Shown here in pieces: positions 17,487-27,057 of a stretch of 43,942 nt of DNA. Numbering within the stretch: position 1 is the stretch's first letter; every line of letters begins with the position of its first letter. The stretch is from an uncultured bacterium. GTDB taxonomy: Bacteria > Verrucomicrobiota > Kiritimatiellia > PWTM01. The position numbers and the translations under genes were made by a program. Under the pieces are notes generated by a model that was not told where the DNA came from, did not search any database, and worked only from the letters and a program-made list of their open reading frames with translations. The stretch spans positions 1 through 43,942 of the forward strand of contig CAACVY010000013.1 of NCBI GenBank assembly GCA_900661335.1. The letters run 5' to 3'.

Positions 17487-17888
17487 GTGAAAGTTCCTCG
17501 ACTCGTGCGCGTCAACGAGCTGCTCAAGCGCGAGCTGGCCACCTTGCTGTACCGCGAGATGGCGGGCGAGGCGTTCGACTTTGCCGCCGTGACCATCACG
17601 GATGTGGAGGTCAGTCCAGATCTTCGACATGCGCGCGTGTGGGTATCGGTGCGCGGGGATGAGACCACCGCCCAACGTGTGTTCGCCTATTTAGCCGAGC
17701 ACCGAGTGCGATTGCAAAGTCTGTGCCACCACCGGGTCCGCTTGAAGTACACGCCCGTGTTCCAGTTCGAACGCGATCGGGCCATCGAGCGCGGCGACCG
17801 CGTGCTCGAGATCCTGTCCAAACTCGAACAATCCGACACGCGGCTCCCACCCGCGCCTCCGTCGAATTCTGAGCCGACTGCCCCATGA
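17487..17888 (+). CDS. rbfA: 30S ribosome-binding factor RbfA
   Basis: 133 residues. VRVNELLKRELATLLYRE, VTITDVEVSPDLRHARVWVS and the C-terminal DRVLEILSKLEQ match RbfA, a KH-type cold-shock protein that binds 16S rRNA helix 1 and aids late 30S maturation. The start is GTG 17487, which fits the family's N-terminus. It lies 18 bp after infB, and its stop overlaps the start of truB (ATGA), the standard bacterial order. Confidence 0.93.
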   Translation: MKVPRLVRVNELLKRELATLLYREMAGEAFDFAAVTITDVEVSPDLRHARVWVSVRGDETTAQRVFAYLAEHRVRLQSLCHHRVRLKYTPVFQFERDRAIERGDRVLEILSKLEQSDTRLPPAPPSNSEPTAP

Positions 17889-18619
17889 GCCCACGACGTT
17901 TCCAATCGCCCATGCCGGATCCGGATGGGTTGCTGCTGGTGTCCAAACCCCGGGGAATGACGTCGCATGACGTGGTGGACGCGGTGCGCCGCCATTTTCA
18001 GCTCAATAAAGTCGGCCACGGTGGCACCCTGGACCCGATGGCCACGGGGCTGCTCATCTTGTTGATTGGCCGCGGCACTAAACTCGCGGACCGCGTTATC
18101 AACGCCGACAAAGAATACGTGGGGGTGTTTCACCTGGGCGTGGAAACCGACAGCGAAGACGCCGACGGCACCATCATAGCCCAGCACGACATCGGACACG
18201 TGGACGAGGCGGCGGTGCGCGCGGCCATGGCCAAGCGGATCGGCGATCAGCTTCAGGTTCCCCCGATGCTCTCCGCGAAGAAAGTGGGCGGCCGACCGCT
18301 GTACCGGCTGGCCCGCCGCGGCCAGACCGTGGAGCGCGAACCTCGCTTGATCCACGTCTACGAGTTCTCCCTACTCCGCTTCGATCCGCCCCGGGTCCAA
18401 TTTCGACTGCGATGTACCAAAGGAACCTACGTGCGAACGTTGTGTGCGGCCATTGGCCGTGAGCTCGGCTGCGGAGCGTTTCTGGAAGAACTCGAACGCA
18501 CGGCATCGGGAAATTTACGCTCCGACCAAGCCATTCCGCTCGACCAAATTCTTCAATGGACGCGCGCGGAACTCGAGAGCCATCTGCTGCCGCTAACGGC
18601 ACTGCCGGCATCCACCTGA
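17885..18619 (+). CDS. truB: tRNA pseudouridine(55) synthase TruB
   Basis: 244 residues. DGLLLVSKPRGMTSHDVVDAV and GHGGTLDPMATGLLILLIG contain the TruB catalytic aspartate (in GTLDP, ~50). KEYVGVFHLGVETDSEDADG and LRCTKGTYVRTLC are other family blocks. The enzyme makes pseudouridine at position 55 in the T-loop of nearly all tRNAs. It is shorter than E. coli TruB and lacks an obvious C-terminal PUA domain. It overlaps rbfA at its start and is followed by ribF after 4 bp. Confidence 0.94.
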   Translation: MSPRRFQSPMPDPDGLLLVSKPRGMTSHDVVDAVRRHFQLNKVGHGGTLDPMATGLLILLIGRGTKLADRVINADKEYVGVFHLGVETDSEDADGTIIAQHDIGHVDEAAVRAAMAKRIGDQLQVPPMLSAKKVGGRPLYRLARRGQTVEREPRLIHVYEFSLLRFDPPRVQFRLRCTKGTYVRTLCAAIGRELGCGAFLEELERTASGNLRSDQAIPLDQILQWTRAELESHLLPLTALPAST

Positions 18620-18623
18620 GTCC

Positions 18624-19592
18624 ATGCGCGTAGTCACCCAACTGACGAATGTTCCAACCACATGCCCGCTAGCTCTCGCGATTGGGGTCTTCGATGGCGT
18701 CCATCGCGGTCACCAGGCCGTGCTGCGCGCGGTTCGCGACCGTGCGGCCGCGGTTGGGGGCGAGGCATGGGTGCTCACGTTCGATCCGCACCCCGCCGCA
18801 GTCGTGCGCCCGAAATCGGCCCCACCTGCGCTGCTCTCCACGTCGGGGAAGGTGCGGCGGTTGGCCGAGGTTGGCATGGACGGAGTCGTTCTACAACCGT
18901 TCACACCCGAGTTCGCCGCCATGCCACCACTCGAATTCCTGGAATGGCTGCGCCGCGTACTCCCGAATCTGCGCGCAATCGGCGTGGGATCTGGCTGGCG
19001 GTTTGGCCGCGGCGGGACCGGCGATGTAGAGTGCCTGCGGACCTTTGCACATGCGCACGGGGTGGAGGCGATCGTCGTGCCACCCTTATCGTGGCGTGGC
19101 GAGCCAATCTCCAGTACACGCATCCGCTTGGCCGTTCAAATCGGTCGCATGGAGGAAGCCGCGGCGATGCTGGGCTACTGGTATCGGGTCGACGGGCCAG
19201 TTCGTACCGGCCAGCGGATCGGCCACCAGTTGGGATTCGCGACCGCCAACCTCGCCGTGGCTCCAGGCCACGTACGGCCGCCCTACGGCGTCTACGCGGG
19301 ATGGGCGCGGTGGGAGCTGTCGGATCCTTCGGCCTGGCACGCCGCCGCCATATACATCGGCACGCGCCCGACGTTCGGTCCGGACGGCGAACCCGCCCTC
19401 GAAGCCCATTTGTTGGACTCGAACGTGGAACTGTATGGGCAGACACTCGAAGTAGCCCTGGCCCACTTTGTGCGGCCGGACCATGCCTTCGCCAGCCTCG
19501 AGGAGCTCCGCGATCAAATCGCCCTCGACGTCGAGCAGGTGCGCGTACGGGTCGCCGAGTTGTCCGTTGACAAGCTGCCGGAGATCGAGTAG
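18624..19592 (+). CDS. ribF: Bifunctional riboflavin kinase / FAD synthetase RibF
   Basis: 322 residues. The N-terminal FAD synthetase (nucleotidyltransferase) domain has IGVFDGVHRGHQAVL and VGSGWRFGRGGTG, with STRIRLAVQIG near 165. The C-terminal flavokinase domain has RIGHQLGFATANL and PPYGVYAGWARW. The protein makes FMN from riboflavin and ATP, then FAD. FAD would serve, among others, the flavoprotein at 1230-3695. Location between truB and the ribosomal protein genes is common in bacteria. Full length, no anomalies. Confidence 0.93.
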   Translation: MRVVTQLTNVPTTCPLALAIGVFDGVHRGHQAVLRAVRDRAAAVGGEAWVLTFDPHPAAVVRPKSAPPALLSTSGKVRRLAEVGMDGVVLQPFTPEFAAMPPLEFLEWLRRVLPNLRAIGVGSGWRFGRGGTGDVECLRTFAHAHGVEAIVVPPLSWRGEPISSTRIRLAVQIGRMEEAAAMLGYWYRVDGPVRTGQRIGHQLGFATANLAVAPGHVRPPYGVYAGWARWELSDPSAWHAAAIYIGTRPTFGPDGEPALEAHLLDSNVELYGQTLEVALAHFVRPDHAFASLEELRDQIALDVEQVRVRVAELSVDKLPEIE

Positions 19593-19595
19593 TCT
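19567..19595 (+). promoter_or_regulatory. Internal promoter candidate for rplU-rpmA-obgE
   Basis: TTGACA at 19567-19572 is a perfect -35; TAGTCT at 19590-19595 is a weak -10 with 17-bp spacing. It overlaps the end of ribF and lies 26 bp before rplU, so it could give the ribosomal protein genes extra transcription. Confidence 0.4.
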
Positions 19596-19621
19596 ACAAC
19601 GCTCGATTTGACGAGGACATC

Positions 19622-19942
19622 ATGAAGCCGTACGCGGTGATCGAAACAGGCGGCAAGCAGTACCTGGTTCACGACGGGGACCGCCTGGACATTGAAAAAA
19701 TTGATGCTGAACCCGGTCAAACGGTGGCTATTTCCAACGTGTTGGCGGTTTCGGACGGCACGCGGCTGACTGTGGGTACGCCCAAGGTCTCCAATGCGGA
19801 GGTCATGTTGGAGGTCCTGAACCACGGTCGCCACCGGAAAGTTATCTCGTACAAAAAGAAGCGCCGGAAGGGCTACCATCGCAAGGTCGGTCACCGCCAG
19901 GCGTTCACGCGCGTCCGCGTCGTAGCGGTTCGCTGCAACTAG
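19622..19942 (+). CDS. rplU: 50S ribosomal protein L21
   Basis: 106 residues. [16 protein letters not shown] is the invariant L21 start, and [18 protein letters not shown] is the conserved rRNA-binding block. L21 binds 23S rRNA in the large subunit. GAGGA lies before ATG 19622. rpmA follows after 16 bp, the universal pairing. Confidence 0.96.
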   Translation: MKPYAVIETGGKQYLVHDGDRLDIEKIDAEPGQTVAISNVLAVSDGTRLTVGTPKVSNAEVMLEVLNHGRHRKVISYKKKRRKGYHRKVGHRQAFTRVRVVAVRCN

Positions 19943-19958
19943 CGACGGGAGGTGCACC

Positions 19959-20210
19959 ATGGCACACAAACGCGGTCAGGGCACCAGTCGAAACGGTCGG
20001 GACAGTCCCGGGCAACGTCTCGGCGTGAAGTGCTTCGCGGGGCAAACCGTGCGCGCCGGCGCGATTCTTGTGCGGCAGCGCGGGACCCGCATTCACCCCG
20101 GCCGCAACGTCGGCCTCGGCCGGGACTTCACGCTGTTCGCGCTGAGGGACGGCGTGGTCACCTTCGACCGTTCGGGTCGGCGTGTCCACGTACTCCCCTC
20201 GACCAATTGA
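19959..20210 (+). CDS. rpmA: 50S ribosomal protein L27
   Basis: 83 residues. [20 protein letters not shown] is the L27 N-terminus, which reaches the peptidyl-transferase centre, and [20 protein letters not shown] follows. There is no N-terminal leader of the kind cleaved in Firmicutes. The ribosome binding site is GGGAGG before ATG 19959. Confidence 0.96.
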   Translation: MAHKRGQGTSRNGRDSPGQRLGVKCFAGQTVRAGAILVRQRGTRIHPGRNVGLGRDFTLFALRDGVVTFDRSGRRVHVLPSTN

Positions 20211-20266
20211 CCGATCGCGCGTTCTCCATGCGCCGGCCATAGGCGGCCGGTGAGCCGAAGGCGCCC

Positions 20267-21298
20267 ATGAAGGCACCTACGTTTGTGGATCGCGTACGTA
20301 TCCACGTCCGCGCCGGTCGAGGCGGTGACGGGGTGGCCACGTTTCGACGCGAGAAGTATGTGCCTTTCGGCGGACCTGACGGCGGCGATGGTGGAAAAGG
20401 CGGGGACGTTATCCTGGTCGGCGATCCGGACACCGATTCTCTGCTCCACCTGTTTTATCAGCCCCACCACCGTGCGGAGCCCGGGCAACCCGGCCGTCGG
20501 AAACAGCAAACCGGCGCCAGTGGTGCCGATTGTATCATCAAAGTTCCCTGTGGCACGCTCGTCGTGGACGAATCCACAGGGGAGCCGCTGGGTGAAATCC
20601 TTCATCCGGGCCAACGACTCGTCGTCGCACGCGGCGGCGCGGGAGGGTTGGGCAATCTGCACTTTGTCTCGCCCACGCATCGTGCCCCTCGCGAATGCAC
20701 GCCCGGAGAGGAAGGCGAAGAGCGTCACCTGATCTTGGAACTCAAGCTGATTTCCGACGTGGGGCTGGTGGGCTTTCCGAACGCAGGCAAATCCACGTTG
20801 TTGGGCCGTATCAGCCGGGCCCATCCCAAGGTGGCCAGCTACCCGTTCACCACCCTCCACCCCACCGTAGGGGTGATGGAGTTGGACGACTACGAGAGCA
20901 TCCGTGTCGCGGACATTCCCGGCTTGTTGGCCGGCGCACACCGAGGTGTCGGGCTCGGCCATGATTTTCTTCGGCATATCGAGCGCACCCGCTTCTTGGT
21001 GCTCTTGATCGACATGGCAGGGTCTGAAGGTCGCCACCCCGCCGACGATTACTTCACCCTGCGCCGCGAATTGGAGCTCTACGGCCGAGGGCTTCACGAG
21101 CGACCGTTCATGGTCGTGGCCAACAAGATGGACCAGCCGGGCGCCGAACAACGGTACGTCGAATTCGTCGCTCGAACTGGGCTGGAGCCGCTTCGTATAT
21201 CGGCCTTGACCGGCGACGGCATCAATGCTTTCAAGCAAGAACTGGCGCGGCGCGTACGTGCTTTGGATGCCGTGTCCGCGCCGCCTTCATCCCCATGA
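20267..21298 (+). CDS. obgE: GTPase ObgE/CgtA
   Basis: 343 residues. The glycine-rich Obg fold is at the N-terminus (FVDRVRIHVRAGRGGDG, GGPDGGDGGKGGDV). The G domain has GFPNAGKSTLL (~168), the switch blocks TTLHPTVGVM and ADIPGLLAGAH, and NKMD. It is a ribosome-associated GTPase acting in 50S assembly and stress control. It lacks the long C-terminal extensions of some Obg proteins. Its TGA overlaps the ATG of a small gene (21295). Confidence 0.95.
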   Translation: MKAPTFVDRVRIHVRAGRGGDGVATFRREKYVPFGGPDGGDGGKGGDVILVGDPDTDSLLHLFYQPHHRAEPGQPGRRKQQTGASGADCIIKVPCGTLVVDESTGEPLGEILHPGQRLVVARGGAGGLGNLHFVSPTHRAPRECTPGEEGEERHLILELKLISDVGLVGFPNAGKSTLLGRISRAHPKVASYPFTTLHPTVGVMELDDYESIRVADIPGLLAGAHRGVGLGHDFLRHIERTRFLVLLIDMAGSEGRHPADDYFTLRRELELYGRGLHERPFMVVANKMDQPGAEQRYVEFVARTGLEPLRISALTGDGINAFKQELARRVRALDAVSAPPSSP

Positions 21299-21471
21299 AT
21301 CGGGTGTGGTTCTGGTGTGGCTTGTTGCTGGGACTGGATTCGCTGCTCGGGTTGCTGGGAGGTCGGTACTGGAAGACCTGGCTCCCGGGGTGGCCGATCC
21401 AGCGCATCGCCACCATCGAAGCGATCCTGGCAATCGTTTGCATCTTCGTGTTCGTGCTCCTGCCGCCTTAG
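21295..21471 (+). CDS. Small membrane protein coupled to obgE
   Basis: 58 residues, ATG overlapping the obgE stop (ATGA) and ending at TAG 21469-21471. Two hydrophobic segments, WFWCGLLLGLDSLLGLLGG near the N-terminus and ILAIVCIFVFVLLP at the C-terminus, flank a short loop with GRYWKTWLPGWPIQR. The start/stop overlap and the membrane-like composition argue for a real gene; I recognise no family. It may be an integral membrane peptide of the inner membrane, co-expressed with the ribosome-assembly genes. Confidence 0.55.
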   Translation: MNRVWFWCGLLLGLDSLLGLLGGRYWKTWLPGWPIQRIATIEAILAIVCIFVFVLLPP

Positions 21472-21700
21472 CCCCACGTGGTCGACTCGAGAACTCCCCG
21501 GTGACTCAGCGAGGGCGCGTGCCTGCGTCTTAGAAGGCCAGGGGCCACCACCATGGCGGCCGGTGGACAACGGAGACACGGAACACGGGAGTGCAGCGAC
21601 GGGCTGGTCTAGATAACCCCACGGGGCTCCGCGGGTTTCGCATCGGACGTTGACCCAGAACCGGATCGTGCCATGGCGGTCTCGCAACTTCGTCTGAGCC

Positions 21701-21729
21701 TTGCGGTGTCCCATCGGGAAGGCTAGGAT
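21701..21729 (+). promoter_or_regulatory. Candidate promoter for the large glycosidase gene
   Basis: TTGCGG (21701-21706) and TAGGAT (21724-21729) at 17-bp spacing, 24 bp before ATG 21754. The -35 is weak. Confidence 0.35.
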
Positions 21730-21753
21730 CTGGCACAGCAAAGGAGGCTACGG

Positions 21754-24700
21754 ATGAGAACGGTCCATCGAACCCGCAGGCAGACGAATCGCATAGGGTG
21801 GTGTCTGGCCGTAGTTGGAATGGCGTGGGCAGCTGCGGCCCGAGATTCGCACCTCGATCTCGAACAGGGATTTCATTCGCCACCCGCCACAGCTCGACCC
21901 CATACGTGGTGGCACTGGATGAACGGGAACATCACGGCAGAAAGCCTCACGGCGGACCTCGAAGCGATGGCCCGAGTGGGCGTCGGTGGAGCGCAGATCT
22001 TCAACGTGGATTGTGGGATCCCGCACGGACCAATCCAGTGTCTCTCGCCGCAGTGGCTCCAGTTGTTCCGCCATGCGTTGAATGAAGCGGACCGCTTGGG
22101 ACTAGAAATCTGCGTGCACAACTGCCCGGGATGGTCCAGTAGTGGCGGTCCTTGGGTCCGCCCAGAACACGCCATGCAACGGCTCACATGGTCCGAGGTA
22201 CGCATCGTGGGCGGGCAAACTTTCCGAGGCGTGCTGCCCCAACCGCCGACCACGTGGGACGCCTATCGCGACATTGCCGTTCTTGCGTTCCCGGTACCGG
22301 ACGCCGAACGGTTCACGATGGCCGATCTGAAGCCCGATGCCACCACGAGCATTCCGAAGGCCAATGCCCGCCGGTTGCTGGATGGCAACGTGCAAACCGC
22401 GGTGGATCTTCCTCTGGACCAATCGCCTACGGCTCCCCCTACCGTGACGCTGACCTTTCCTCAGCCGTTCCCGGCCAGGACGCTTCAGCTTTTTCTAGGC
22501 ACAGGCCGCAATGCTTCTCGCGGCACGTTGTACGCGTCGGCGGATGGCGAACACTTCCGCAAAGTCGCTGACTTCTCTATCCCGAGCCGGAGTGCTCGCG
22601 ACGTACCGGTGGCGATCGCGATCCCGTTGACCACGGCGCGCGTGTATCGCATAGAGTTCAAAGGAAGCGGCCAACCCCGCGATGGGAATCGAATCTCCCT
22701 GGCGGAAGTGTCGCTGTCGGCCGGTGTTCGCCTGGAAGGATGGCGTGAAAAGGCTGGCTTCGTGCGCGGTGGGCCCGGCGCGCCCACGCTGGCGCCCACG
22801 CCGGAAGGTGTCGCCATTCCGCTCGATGCCATCCTCGACCTCAGCGACTGCATGCGTCCGGACGGGGCCATTGAATGGACTGCTCCCGCGGGGGCCGACT
22901 GGTGCATTGTCCGGTTCGGCCATACACCGACCGGAAAAAACAATCACCCAGGACCGCCAGAGGGCACGGGGCCGGAAGTGGATAAGCTCAGCCGCGAAGC
23001 TGCCGACGCGTTCTGGCAGGGCGGCGTCGTGCCGCTGTTGCAAGCGGCAGGACCGATGGTGGGCCGATCCTGGAAACATATCCTCATTGATAGCTACGAG
23101 GTGGGCTCCCAAAACTGGACGCCGCGCTTTCGCGAGGAGTTCCAACGGCGCCGCGGATACGACTTGCTCCGTTGGTTGCCGGCGATGACTGGCCGGGTCG
23201 TGGACAGTATCGAGGCCTCGGAGCGGTTCTTGTGGGATGTACGGCGCACGATTGCGGATCTGTTCCACGAAAACTATTTCGGGTATTTCGCGGAACTTGC
23301 CCATCGCCACGGGCTTTGGCTCTCCATCGAGCCCTATGGCAACGGGCTCTTTGACGACCTGGCCGCAGGTTCCTACGCGGACATCCCGATGGGCGAATTT
23401 TGGGTGCACAGCGCGGACTCCGATTCCGTACGGCTCGCCGCCTCGATTGCGCACGTGTACGGGCGGCGATTCGTCGGCGCGGAATCCTTCACCGCCCGGT
23501 GGGAGGATGGTCGCTGGCAAGTCGTGCCCTCAGCCATTAAGGCGCTAGGCGACCGAATGTGGTGCAGCGGGGTTAACCGCTTCATCTTTCACCGATACGC
23601 CCACCAACCGTGGACCAACCGAGTCCCAGGCATGACCATGGGACCGTGGGGATTCCACTTCGAGCGTACGACTACATGGTGGGAACCCGGCGCAGCGTGG
23701 CTACGTTACATCGCACGGTGCCAATGGATGCTCCAAGAGGGTACGCACGTCGCGGACGTTCTGGTATGGCCGGGCGACCGCGTCCCCACGGGGCAACAGT
23801 CGCCGCGAGGCCTTCCCGACGGCTACGCCTGGGACGGATGCGATGCCGCCACCCTGCTCCAACGCCTCGAAGTTCGCGAGGGCGACTTGGTCGCGCCCCA
23901 TGGGAGCCGTTGGCGGTTGCTCGTGCTGTGCCCGTCGGACGCCATGACGGTGGCGTCGGCCGAACGTATCGTCGAGCTCGTGCGCAAAGGTGCCCGTGTG
24001 ATCGGGCCGGCGCCGAAGTTCAGCCCTTCCCTACGCGAACGCGGCGGTGGGGATCAACGAATACGCGAACTGGCCACCGAATGGTGGAGCTCCGGACCCA
24101 TTCGGGTAGGCGAAAAGAAAGTTTGGGACGTCCCCGTGGCAGAGGCATTGACCGCGTTCGAAATCGAGCCGGATGTCCAGGTGTTGGGAGCACCTGCCAT
24201 GGAAGCTCCGCGGATCGCATGGATTCACCGGCGCGCCGGGCCCGCCGACGTGTACTTCATTTCCAACCAGTCTGGCGAATGGGTGAACCTGCAGGTGTCC
24301 CTCCGCGCCACCGGTCGCCAGCCCGAGCTGTGGGATCCATTGACAGGACGGTGCATGCCTGCGCCGATCTGGACTCCTGCAGGAACTCGCACGGTGGTCA
24401 CTCTGCATCTCGATCCACTCGGATCGGTGTTCGTGGTCTTTCGCAAGCCGTTCGCCGCCGCCGCGGTGCCGACGGAAGTCTCTTTCAATGGCCGGCCCCT
24501 GGAGGTTGCCGCCGCTGAAGCTCGACCTCAACTGACCATCCTCCGCGCGCTCTACACGGATCCCGACGATCGGACACGGAGCATCGACTTGACTCGCGCG
24601 CTGAACGAGCGCATCCGCGACCACCGCTTGTCCGTGGTCGTCAACAACTCTATCGCCGGCGATCCGGCCCCCTTGACGCCGAAGATTCTGGACGTCGAAT

Positions 24701-25491
24701 ACGTGGTCGGCTCGACGACCGGCCGGTTGACTGTGCACGAAAATGCCATACTCCGATTGCCGCCGGTGCCGGAGGCCAAGCTTCGGCAGTGGATGCCTCC
24801 GGTCACGGTGGAAGGGACACAGTCCGGCCGTTGTCGCGTCACAGCGTGGCAACCGGGGCGCGTCACGGTGAAGTTCTCGGAACGTGGGCGATCCGAAGAA
24901 TGGGTCGCATCGGAAGGCATCCGCGTGCAACCGGTCGAAGGACGTTGGACGGTGCGGTTTCAGCCTGGCCGCGGCGCGCCCGAGTCTATCCAGATGGATC
25001 GGTTGATCTCCTGGACCGAGCACGCCGATCCTGGGGTGCGCTACTTCTCGGGCACGGCCAGCTATGTCATCCGGTTCCGTCTCGAACGTGCACCGGACCC
25101 CGCCCAACAGCGCGCGTGGTTGAATCTGGGCGACGTCCGGTTTTTCGCAGAACCGATTCTCAACGGCCGGAGCCTGGGCGTACTGTGGGTGGCGCCGTTT
25201 CGGGTGGATGTCACCGACGTGTTGCGCGAGGGAGAAAACGAACTCGAAATCCGCATCACGAATACGTGGGTCAACCGACTGATCGGCGACGAGTTTCTCC
25301 CGGAGGACCGCGACTGGACCGTGCACGGCCCGATTAAGTCCTGGCCACAATGGGTGCTGGAGGGACGTCCCAGCCCATCGGGCCGTATCACGTTCACCAC
25401 CTGGCACCACTGGACCAAAGAGGATCCCTTGGTTCCATCCGGTCTGTTGGGGCCCGTAGTCATTCAGTACGGCGCGGTGCACGAGTTTTGA
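21754..25491 (+). CDS. Secreted GH106-like glycoside hydrolase (alpha-L-rhamnosidase-type)
   Basis: 1245 residues. A basic N-region followed by CLAVVGMAWAAAA is a signal peptide, so the protein is exported. The (beta/alpha)8-type domain opens with RPHTWWHWMNGNITAESLTA and VCVHNCPGW-like ICVHNCPGWSSSGGPW, typical of the GH106 rhamnosidase family and its relatives. LIDSYEVGSQNWTPRF and LSIEPYGNG hold acidic residues in positions where this family has catalytic or binding residues. The C-terminus is a jelly-roll ending in TNTWVNRLIGDEFLPEDRDW, also a family signature. It should cleave a deoxyhexose or related sugar from plant or algal polysaccharide; the exact substrate is not shown. AAAGGAGG lies before ATG 21754. 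A terminator follows at 25502, so it is a single-gene unit. Confidence 0.85.
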   Translation: MRTVHRTRRQTNRIGWCLAVVGMAWAAAARDSHLDLEQGFHSPPATARPHTWWHWMNGNITAESLTADLEAMARVGVGGAQIFNVDCGIPHGPIQCLSPQWLQLFRHALNEADRLGLEICVHNCPGWSSSGGPWVRPEHAMQRLTWSEVRIVGGQTFRGVLPQPPTTWDAYRDIAVLAFPVPDAERFTMADLKPDATTSIPKANARRLLDGNVQTAVDLPLDQSPTAPPTVTLTFPQPFPARTLQLFLGTGRNASRGTLYASADGEHFRKVADFSIPSRSARDVPVAIAIPLTTARVYRIEFKGSGQPRDGNRISLAEVSLSAGVRLEGWREKAGFVRGGPGAPTLAPTPEGVAIPLDAILDLSDCMRPDGAIEWTAPAGADWCIVRFGHTPTGKNNHPGPPEGTGPEVDKLSREAADAFWQGGVVPLLQAAGPMVGRSWKHILIDSYEVGSQNWTPRFREEFQRRRGYDLLRWLPAMTGRVVDSIEASERFLWDVRRTIADLFHENYFGYFAELAHRHGLWLSIEPYGNGLFDDLAAGSYADIPMGEFWVHSADSDSVRLAASIAHVYGRRFVGAESFTARWEDGRWQVVPSAIKALGDRMWCSGVNRFIFHRYAHQPWTNRVPGMTMGPWGFHFERTTTWWEPGAAWLRYIARCQWMLQEGTHVADVLVWPGDRVPTGQQSPRGLPDGYAWDGCDAATLLQRLEVREGDLVAPHGSRWRLLVLCPSDAMTVASAERIVELVRKGARVIGPAPKFSPSLRERGGGDQRIRELATEWWSSGPIRVGEKKVWDVPVAEALTAFEIEPDVQVLGAPAMEAPRIAWIHRRAGPADVYFISNQSGEWVNLQVSLRATGRQPELWDPLTGRCMPAPIWTPAGTRTVVTLHLDPLGSVFVVFRKPFAAAAVPTEVSFNGRPLEVAAAEARPQLTILRALYTDPDDRTRSIDLTRALNERIRDHRLSVVVNNSIAGDPAPLTPKILDVEYVVGSTTGRLTVHENAILRLPPVPEAKLRQWMPPVTVEGTQSGRCRVTAWQPGRVTVKFSERGRSEEWVASEGIRVQPVEGRWTVRFQPGRGAPESIQMDRLISWTEHADPGVRYFSGTASYVIRFRLERAPDPAQQRAWLNLGDVRFFAEPILNGRSLGVLWVAPFRVDVTDVLREGENELEIRITNTWVNRLIGDEFLPEDRDWTVHGPIKSWPQWVLEGRPSPSGRITFTTWHHWTKEDPLVPSGLLGPVVIQYGAVHEF

Positions 25492-26241
25492 TTTCTTGAA
25501 CCGCCCGTCTGAACGGGCGTTTGTGCGGCTCGTACGCGCGCGAACAGATGGTCAGGTGGCGAACGGTCGGCGCGGCCCGTTTCAAACGTCCGCCGGCACG
25601 CGTCGGAAGCACTTCCGCGCACCCGGCGATACGAGTGCGGAGACCCGTTCGCGTGCGACTGCTGTCGTACCCGGCCGGAATAGGAAAGCTGATCGCGCGG
25701 ATGACCGAATGCCGCCCACTGGTTTTGTCCAAGCCGAGCGGATCCAAATCGTGCCACCACGCATGGGAGGTTCACCTGGTTGATCGAGCCCCAAGGCACT
25801 ACGAGCGATTCCGAAACCTGCCTTTCCCAACTTTGGCGGTGCGGGTTTATCTCGAGACATGCCCGGGCCCCCGAGGCTCGGTGCCCTTCGGAATGGTGAG
25901 AAATCGGTTGTTCAACAGCGCCCGGAGGCGTCACACTTCACGCACAGCTCGTCACCGGTCCGCTCCGCCTGTGTACAGAATCCGTAGAACTTGCGAACCC
26001 CGCCCACGCATCGTCCTGGACTTGGCCCGCCAGTGCGATTCGTGGGCATGGATCATAGGCCCGCCCGCGGACACCCCTAACGACCCGAGGTACGAGCGCG
26101 AGCGTTCGGTGGGTGGACGAGTGCGTTGCGAAGACACACTGGTCGAGCACGTCGGCGATACGGGCCGAATTGAATCCAGCGGCGGCATCACCGCCCTGGT
26201 TGCGCAACGTCGGGGTAGCCACGCAAAATACACCAAATTCC
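25492..26241. other. Intergenic region, 750 bp
   Basis: A terminator is at its left end. The long overlapping open frames in the remainder are Arg/Ser/Pro-rich, have no ribosome binding site and do not look like proteins. No tRNA, repeat or other structure recognised. Confidence 0.6.
25502..25523 (+). terminator. Intrinsic terminator after the GH106-like gene
   Basis: CGCCCGT (25502-25508), loop CTGA, ACGGGCG (25513-25519), then TTTGT. A perfect 7-bp GC-rich stem with a tetraloop and a short T-run, 10 bp after the stop codon. Confidence 0.75.
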
Positions 26242-27057
26242 GTGAGTGTGCTTGATGCCATCCGAGTCGTATTGGTCCGGCCCATCTATGGTGGGAACGT
26301 CGGGGCTGTGTGCCGCGCTATGAAAAACATGGGGCTGAAACACCTGGTGATTGCCGGCGGCGGTCCAACACAAGATCTCGACCAAATTCGGCCGATGGCC
26401 ACTCACGCCGGCGATATTTACGACCGGCGCCGCGAAACGGCCTCGCTGTCCGAAGCGGTGGCGGACTGTGGGCGCGTCGTCGGCACCACCGCACGGCGAG
26501 GCCTCTACCGAGAGCACGCAAAATCCCCGCGCGAATTGGCCAGCGAACTTCTGCAGGCGGCTTCCGACCGACCCGTGGCGCTGGTATTCGGGCCGGAAGA
26601 CGACGGATTGTCCAACGAGGATCTTCTCCATTGCACGCACTTGCTCCGGATTCCAACCTCGCCCGAGTTCCCCTCCCTGAACTTGGCGCAAGCGGTGTTG
26701 ATCTGCGCCTACGAGTTGTTCGTGGCTTCGGGCGTCTACGAGCCGCCCGTCGAACGCTCGCCGGAGGCCCCCATGGAGGTCAAGGAGCGGTTTTTCCAGA
26801 TGTGGCGGACCATGTTGCTGGAGATTGGCTTCATGGACGAACCCAAAGCTGACCACATGATGTTGGGGTTCATCCGCGCATTCAGCCGTGGTCCGCTGAC
26901 GCTGGCCGATCTGCGGATGCTCATGGGAGTCGTGCGGCAGACTCGCTGGGTGGTCGCACAGTGGCGAAAGTACCGCGCCTTGGCGATCGAAGCGGGGTTG
27001 GTGAAAGAAACGGATCGTCGCGCTCCGCCGCTGATACCCGACATAGACACAACCTAG
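26242..27057 (+). CDS. TrmJ-like tRNA/rRNA 2'-O-methyltransferase (SPOUT)
   Basis: About 271 residues. VVLVRPIYGGNVGAVCRAMK, VFGPEDDGLSNEDLLHCTHL and RIPTSPEFPSLNLAQAVLIC are the three SAM-binding knot motifs of the SpoU/TrmH class, and the spacing is that of TrmJ, which methylates the 2'-O of tRNA position 32. The C-terminal ~80 residues form a helical extension as in TrmJ. The frame is open further upstream, but the family starts here; GTG 26242 and GTG 26248 are the likely starts and neither has a clear ribosome binding site. It stands alone. Its position specificity cannot be told from sequence. Confidence 0.82.
   Translation: MSVLDAIRVVLVRPIYGGNVGAVCRAMKNMGLKHLVIAGGGPTQDLDQIRPMATHAGDIYDRRRETASLSEAVADCGRVVGTTARRGLYREHAKSPRELASELLQAASDRPVALVFGPEDDGLSNEDLLHCTHLLRIPTSPEFPSLNLAQAVLICAYELFVASGVYEPPVERSPEAPMEVKERFFQMWRTMLLEIGFMDEPKADHMMLGFIRAFSRGPLTLADLRMLMGVVRQTRWVVAQWRKYRALAIEAGLVKETDRRAPPLIPDIDTT

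Noticed and set aside
25521-26255. 244-codon plus-strand open frame
   Set aside because: Arg/Ser-rich, no ribosome binding site, unlike any family, overlaps other equally long frames; high GC gives such frames by chance.
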